From Pseudaquidulcibacter sp964557085 (GTDB lineage: Bacteria; Pseudomonadota; Alphaproteobacteria; Caulobacterales; Aquidulcibacteraceae): a stretch of 8,491 bases of DNA. The position numbers were made by a program, and so were the translations under genes. The stretch lies in contig CAZKYS010000101.1 in NCBI GenBank assembly GCA_964557085.1, positions 1 through 8,491 on the forward strand, in the 5' to 3' direction. Shown piece after piece: positions 6,053-8,491 of this stretch; position 1 is the first letter of the stretch, and every line of letters starts with the position of its first letter. The notes below the pieces were generated by a model that was not told the DNA's origin, made no database searches, and saw nothing but the letters and a program-made list of their open reading frames with translations.

Positions 6053-6493
6053 TTGCTTTTTAAGCCTTTCTTGAAGTTTGCATCATTATCAGCGCTTGGA
6101 TGGATTTTGGATGTTTGTATATTATTAGCCTTGAGTAAAATATTAGGATTTCCTGTTTTTTATTCAAATCTAATCAGTTCACTATGTGCGGCATTCTTTG
6201 TATTTACCATATCAAGAAAGCGCATCCACTATGGTCAAGAGGGGAAATTATTAGGTCGAATATTGTTATATCTTGCCTATACTTTTGTCCTAATAATTTT
6301 AGCATCATCAATAATGCCAGCGTTAACAATGGCAATTCAAGATTTGGGAAATGGTGCTTTTACAATATCATTAAGTGTATTTATTGCAAAAATTACTATT
6401 ACACCGCCGCAATTACTAGCCAATTTTTTCGTATCAAAATTGGTTGCAATGCATAATTTTCAAACAAAAAAAAGCGGACAAATTGTTAAATAA
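6053..6493 (+). CDS. GtrA-like small multi-spanning membrane protein
   Basis: Very hydrophobic protein of 146 residues with four predicted membrane helices, the size and layout of the GtrA family. Family members help translocate lipid-linked sugars (undecaprenyl-phosphate glucose in the founding phage case) or support cell-wall glycan transfer. The N-terminus FLKFASLSALGWILD fits the usual first helix with its Lys-Phe and trailing Asp. The basic SRKRI after helix 2 and NFFVSKL in helix 4 resemble the family's Asn-Phe-x-x-Ser-Arg/Lys motifs. No ATG start exists; TTG 6053 with GGGG at 6042-6045 is preferred, and TTG 6026 would add nine residues. Its stop overlaps the next ATG (TAATG, 6491-6495), so the two are coupled. 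Family call is likely, substrate unknown. Confidence 0.72.
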   Translation: MLFKPFLKFASLSALGWILDVCILLALSKILGFPVFYSNLISSLCAAFFVFTISRKRIHYGQEGKLLGRILLYLAYTFVLIILASSIMPALTMAIQDLGNGAFTISLSVFIAKITITPPQLLANFFVSKLVAMHNFQTKKSGQIVK

Positions 6494-7290
6494 TGGAAAA
6501 AATACTTTGTTTCATACCTTGCTATAATTGCGAACCGCAAATAACGCGGGTTATAAGAAAATTTACAAAAGAAATTAATAAATACATCGATGAAATTATC
6601 ATAATAGATAATGGAAGCACAGATAATACTATTGAGGCGGCAATTTGCGAAGCAAAAAAATGTAATTTGCCAAAACTAAAAATAGTAAAGAATAACGAAA
6701 ATTATAATCTTGGCGGCTCACATAAGGCGGCCTTCAATTATGCTAAAAACAATGGTTTTAATTATGTTATTGTTCTTCATGGTGATGACCAAGGGCGAAT
6801 TGAGGACCTGTTACCACATTTAGAAAATGATACATACAAACAATATGATGCTTATCTAGGTGCACGTTTTTTATCATCATCAAAATTATTCGGATATTCC
6901 AAATTTCGAACCTTTGGTAACCACATATTTAATTTAGTATTTTCTATAATAAGTTTTAATAAAATCCATGACTTAGGTTCGGGGTTAAACATTTTTTCGG
7001 CAAACGTTTTTAATGATGAAACCATTAAAAAATATGCCGATGATTTACGCTTTAATATTTATCTATTGTTAGGTTTAATTCAAAAGAAAAAAAGCTTTAA
7101 ATTCTTTCCAATTCATTGGAGCGAAGATGATCAAATTTCTAATGTGAAACTTTATTCTCAAGCATTTAAAACTTTGTCTATTGTTGTTCAATATGTTTTC
7201 AATAAAGCTAAGTTTAATAAATCGGATCATCGCCAAATAAAATACGATGAATATGATTTTCAAATCATCTATGAAAAAGAGGCCCACTAA
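6493..7290 (+). CDS. Family 2 glycosyltransferase
   Basis: A 265-residue GT-A fold glycosyltransferase, presumably cytoplasmic or membrane-associated, that takes a sugar from a nucleotide sugar. Visible are the opening strand ILCFIPCYN (4-12), the nucleotide-binding IIDNGSTDNT (37-46), the metal-binding region VLHGDDQG (94-101) in place of the canonical Asp-x-Asp, and YLGARF (121-126). HWSEDD (208-213) lies near the position of the family's C-terminal catalytic segment. The spacing resembles dolichol- or polyprenyl-phosphate sugar transferases, although the long C-terminal membrane part found in some of these is absent. The neighbouring GtrA-like gene supports a polyprenyl-linked sugar. GAGG for the next gene lies inside its end, and its TAA overlaps that ATG. 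Codons are strongly AT-biased. Confidence 0.88.
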   Translation: MEKILCFIPCYNCEPQITRVIRKFTKEINKYIDEIIIIDNGSTDNTIEAAICEAKKCNLPKLKIVKNNENYNLGGSHKAAFNYAKNNGFNYVIVLHGDDQGRIEDLLPHLENDTYKQYDAYLGARFLSSSKLFGYSKFRTFGNHIFNLVFSIISFNKIHDLGSGLNIFSANVFNDETIKKYADDLRFNIYLLLGLIQKKKSFKFFPIHWSEDDQISNVKLYSQAFKTLSIVVQYVFNKAKFNKSDHRQIKYDEYDFQIIYEKEAH

Positions 7291-8045
7291 TGTCAAAAAT
7301 ATCACTAATTATGCCAATGGCTGGGCGCGGGTCACGATTTTCAAAAATGGGAATTAAAGAACCAAAACCATTGATAATTCTTGATAATAAGCCTTTTTTT
7401 TGGTGGGCTATAGAAAGTATAAATAAAGCGACAAAAATTGAAAAAATCATCGCAATTGTATTAAAAGAACACATAAATGAATTTGCAATTGATTGTAAAA
7501 TCAAAGAATATTATCCAAATGCACAAATTATCGCACTAGATAATGTTACAAGTGGGGCGGCCCAAACAGCTGCAATTGGCGCAAGCGTATTAGATGAAGA
7601 TGAAGTTTTTGCAATTAATGATTGCGATCACGTTTTTAAAATTCAAAAAATCGATAATATAATTGACGGTCTTGAAAAAAATTTACAAGGTGCGCTTGTA
7701 GCTTTTAAATCAGATAGTCCAAATTATTCATACGCGAAAATTAAAGCTCAAACTGACAATTATTTATATGTTGAAAACACTGTCGAAAAACAAGTCATAA
7801 GCCCATATGCAATTGCTGGTTGTTACTTTTTTTCATCAAAAAAAGTGTTTTTCGACGCCTATAATGAATATCAAAAAAACTGCGAGTATGACGAAATGTT
7901 TTTAAGCGGCATATACAATATTATATGCAAAAATGGCGGCAATATAGGACTTCAAGAATTATCACAACATATTTCATTTGGGACGCCAGAGGAACTTGAA
8001 CTTGTAGATTACAATAAGTTATCCAACATATGGAACGAGTACTAA
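7290..8045 (+). CDS. Sugar-nucleotidyltransferase-like protein
   Basis: A 251-residue protein of the NTP-transferase superfamily, which activates sugars or polyols by joining them to a nucleoside monophosphate from an NTP. The N-terminal signature is IMPMAGRGSRF (7-17), the Gly-rich NTP loop, followed by EPKPLI (24-29) with the conserved Lys-Pro-Leu. TSGAAQTA (87-94) resembles the base-recognition segment, and NDCDHVF (110-116) supplies the metal-binding Asp region. The length suits a single-domain enzyme without a C-terminal acyltransferase. GAGG at 7279-7282 is the ribosome site, and the ATG overlaps the preceding TAA by one base. It probably makes the donor for the adjoining glycosyltransferase, but the sugar and nucleotide cannot be told from sequence. 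Confidence 0.82.
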   Translation: MSKISLIMPMAGRGSRFSKMGIKEPKPLIILDNKPFFWWAIESINKATKIEKIIAIVLKEHINEFAIDCKIKEYYPNAQIIALDNVTSGAAQTAAIGASVLDEDEVFAINDCDHVFKIQKIDNIIDGLEKNLQGALVAFKSDSPNYSYAKIKAQTDNYLYVENTVEKQVISPYAIAGCYFFSSKKVFFDAYNEYQKNCEYDEMFLSGIYNIICKNGGNIGLQELSQHISFGTPEELELVDYNKLSNIWNEY

Positions 8046-8046
8046 A

Positions 8047-8491
8047 ATGACATTTAGTATAATATTATGGATTGTATCGATTATTATTCTATTAGCGTCA
8101 CACATTGTCAGAACGACGCGCCAAGTTGACCTTTTACGCTCTCAGAAAGCGGTGGAAAAAAGATTTGATTTATTAGTTGGCCTTAGCCTTGGTTATGCTT
8201 ATAATACTTTTTTACCACTTAGGATTGGTGAATTAATTCGCGCATTTTACATTAGTTCAAGATCCAAAATCCAATTTTCAATTGTCGCAGGAAGTGTAAT
8301 CGCCGAACGTGTTTCCGATTTAATTTTTGTTTCATTCTTATTATTTGTAATGCATTATTACACGGATGTAGCAACAGCAAATATTTTACTAAAAACTTCA
8401 ATCGTCTTTATTTTGATTGCAACAATATCTGTAATTTTTGCAATTATTATATATAAATCCAAAAGTGTGCGTCGAATTATTTGGAATATCT
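8047..8491 (+). CDS. Flippase-like membrane protein, LPG-synthase transmembrane family (5' part only)
   Basis: Open from ATG 8047, one base after the previous stop, to the right edge, giving 148 residues without a stop. The N-terminal helix (about 3-19) is followed by a basic loop and further hydrophobic segments. NTFLPLRIGELIRAFYIS (53-70) and GSVIAERVSDLIF (82-94) are the hallmarks of the lysylphosphatidylglycerol synthase transmembrane/UPF0104 family: the Asn, Pro, Arg-x-Gly-Glu-x-x-Arg and Glu-Arg-x-x-Asp pattern. Such proteins are thought to move lipids or lipid-linked compounds across the membrane, sometimes fused to MprF-type transferases. Because the C-terminal part is missing, any fused domain is unknown. 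Its place at the end of the glycan genes suggests the same pathway. Confidence 0.8.
   Translation, partial: MTFSIILWIVSIIILLASHIVRTTRQVDLLRSQKAVEKRFDLLVGLSLGYAYNTFLPLRIGELIRAFYISSRSKIQFSIVAGSVIAERVSDLIFVSFLLFVMHYYTDVATANILLKTSIVFILIATISVIFAIIIYKSKSVRRIIWNI

Noticed and set aside
5857..6063. Plus-strand reading frame of 68 codons
   Set aside because: It begins inside tRNA-Ser and reads through its sense strand; no family resemblance after the tRNA and no ribosome site.
1..8491. CRISPR arrays, insertion sequences, transposase or integrase genes
   Set aside because: No regularly spaced repeats, terminal inverted repeats with a transposase, or recombinase motifs were seen on either strand.

Overview
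The window looks like a chromosomal segment of a low-to-moderate GC alphaproteobacterium. The evidence is the IleS sequence, a ccmC-ccmD-ccmG block for cytochrome c maturation system I, and a tRNA-Ser(GGA) of Gram-negative type. The assignment rests on family resemblance read by eye; no search was run. All predicted genes except the first point rightwards.

Region 1 (1-530): the 5' part of a leftward gene for an SPFH/Band 7 membrane protein, running off the left edge. It is divergent from ileS. Its promoter (TTGACA, 16-base spacer, TATCAT on the minus strand) lies largely inside a near-perfect 30-bp palindrome, which looks like a repressor operator.

Region 2 (531-5652): ileS, ccmC, ccmD, ccmG, a 77-residue unknown protein and a GNAT acetyltransferase of ArsN2 type. 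The first four genes overlap or nearly abut and are probably one operon. This joins isoleucyl-tRNA charging to haem delivery (CcmC/CcmD) and apocytochrome thiol reduction (CcmG). The partner genes ccmA, ccmB, ccmE, ccmF and ccmH are not in this window.

Region 3 (5653-5932): an intergenic stretch with a GC-rich foldable patch and a strong hairpin with A and T tracts (likely bidirectional terminator), followed by tRNA-Ser(GGA). This tRNA carries a G3-U70 wobble in its acceptor stem, the pair best known as the alanine identity signal.

Region 4 (5933-8491): a much more AT-rich run of four tightly coupled genes: a GtrA-like membrane protein, a family 2 glycosyltransferase, a sugar-nucleotidyltransferase-like enzyme, and the start of a membrane protein of the lysylphosphatidylglycerol-synthase transmembrane (flippase-like) family, cut by the right edge. 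Together they suggest activation of a sugar, transfer to a lipid carrier and movement or use at the membrane, that is, a surface-glycan or lipid-modification locus. The composition change at the tRNA makes a horizontally acquired island plausible, but no integrase or att repeat is visible.
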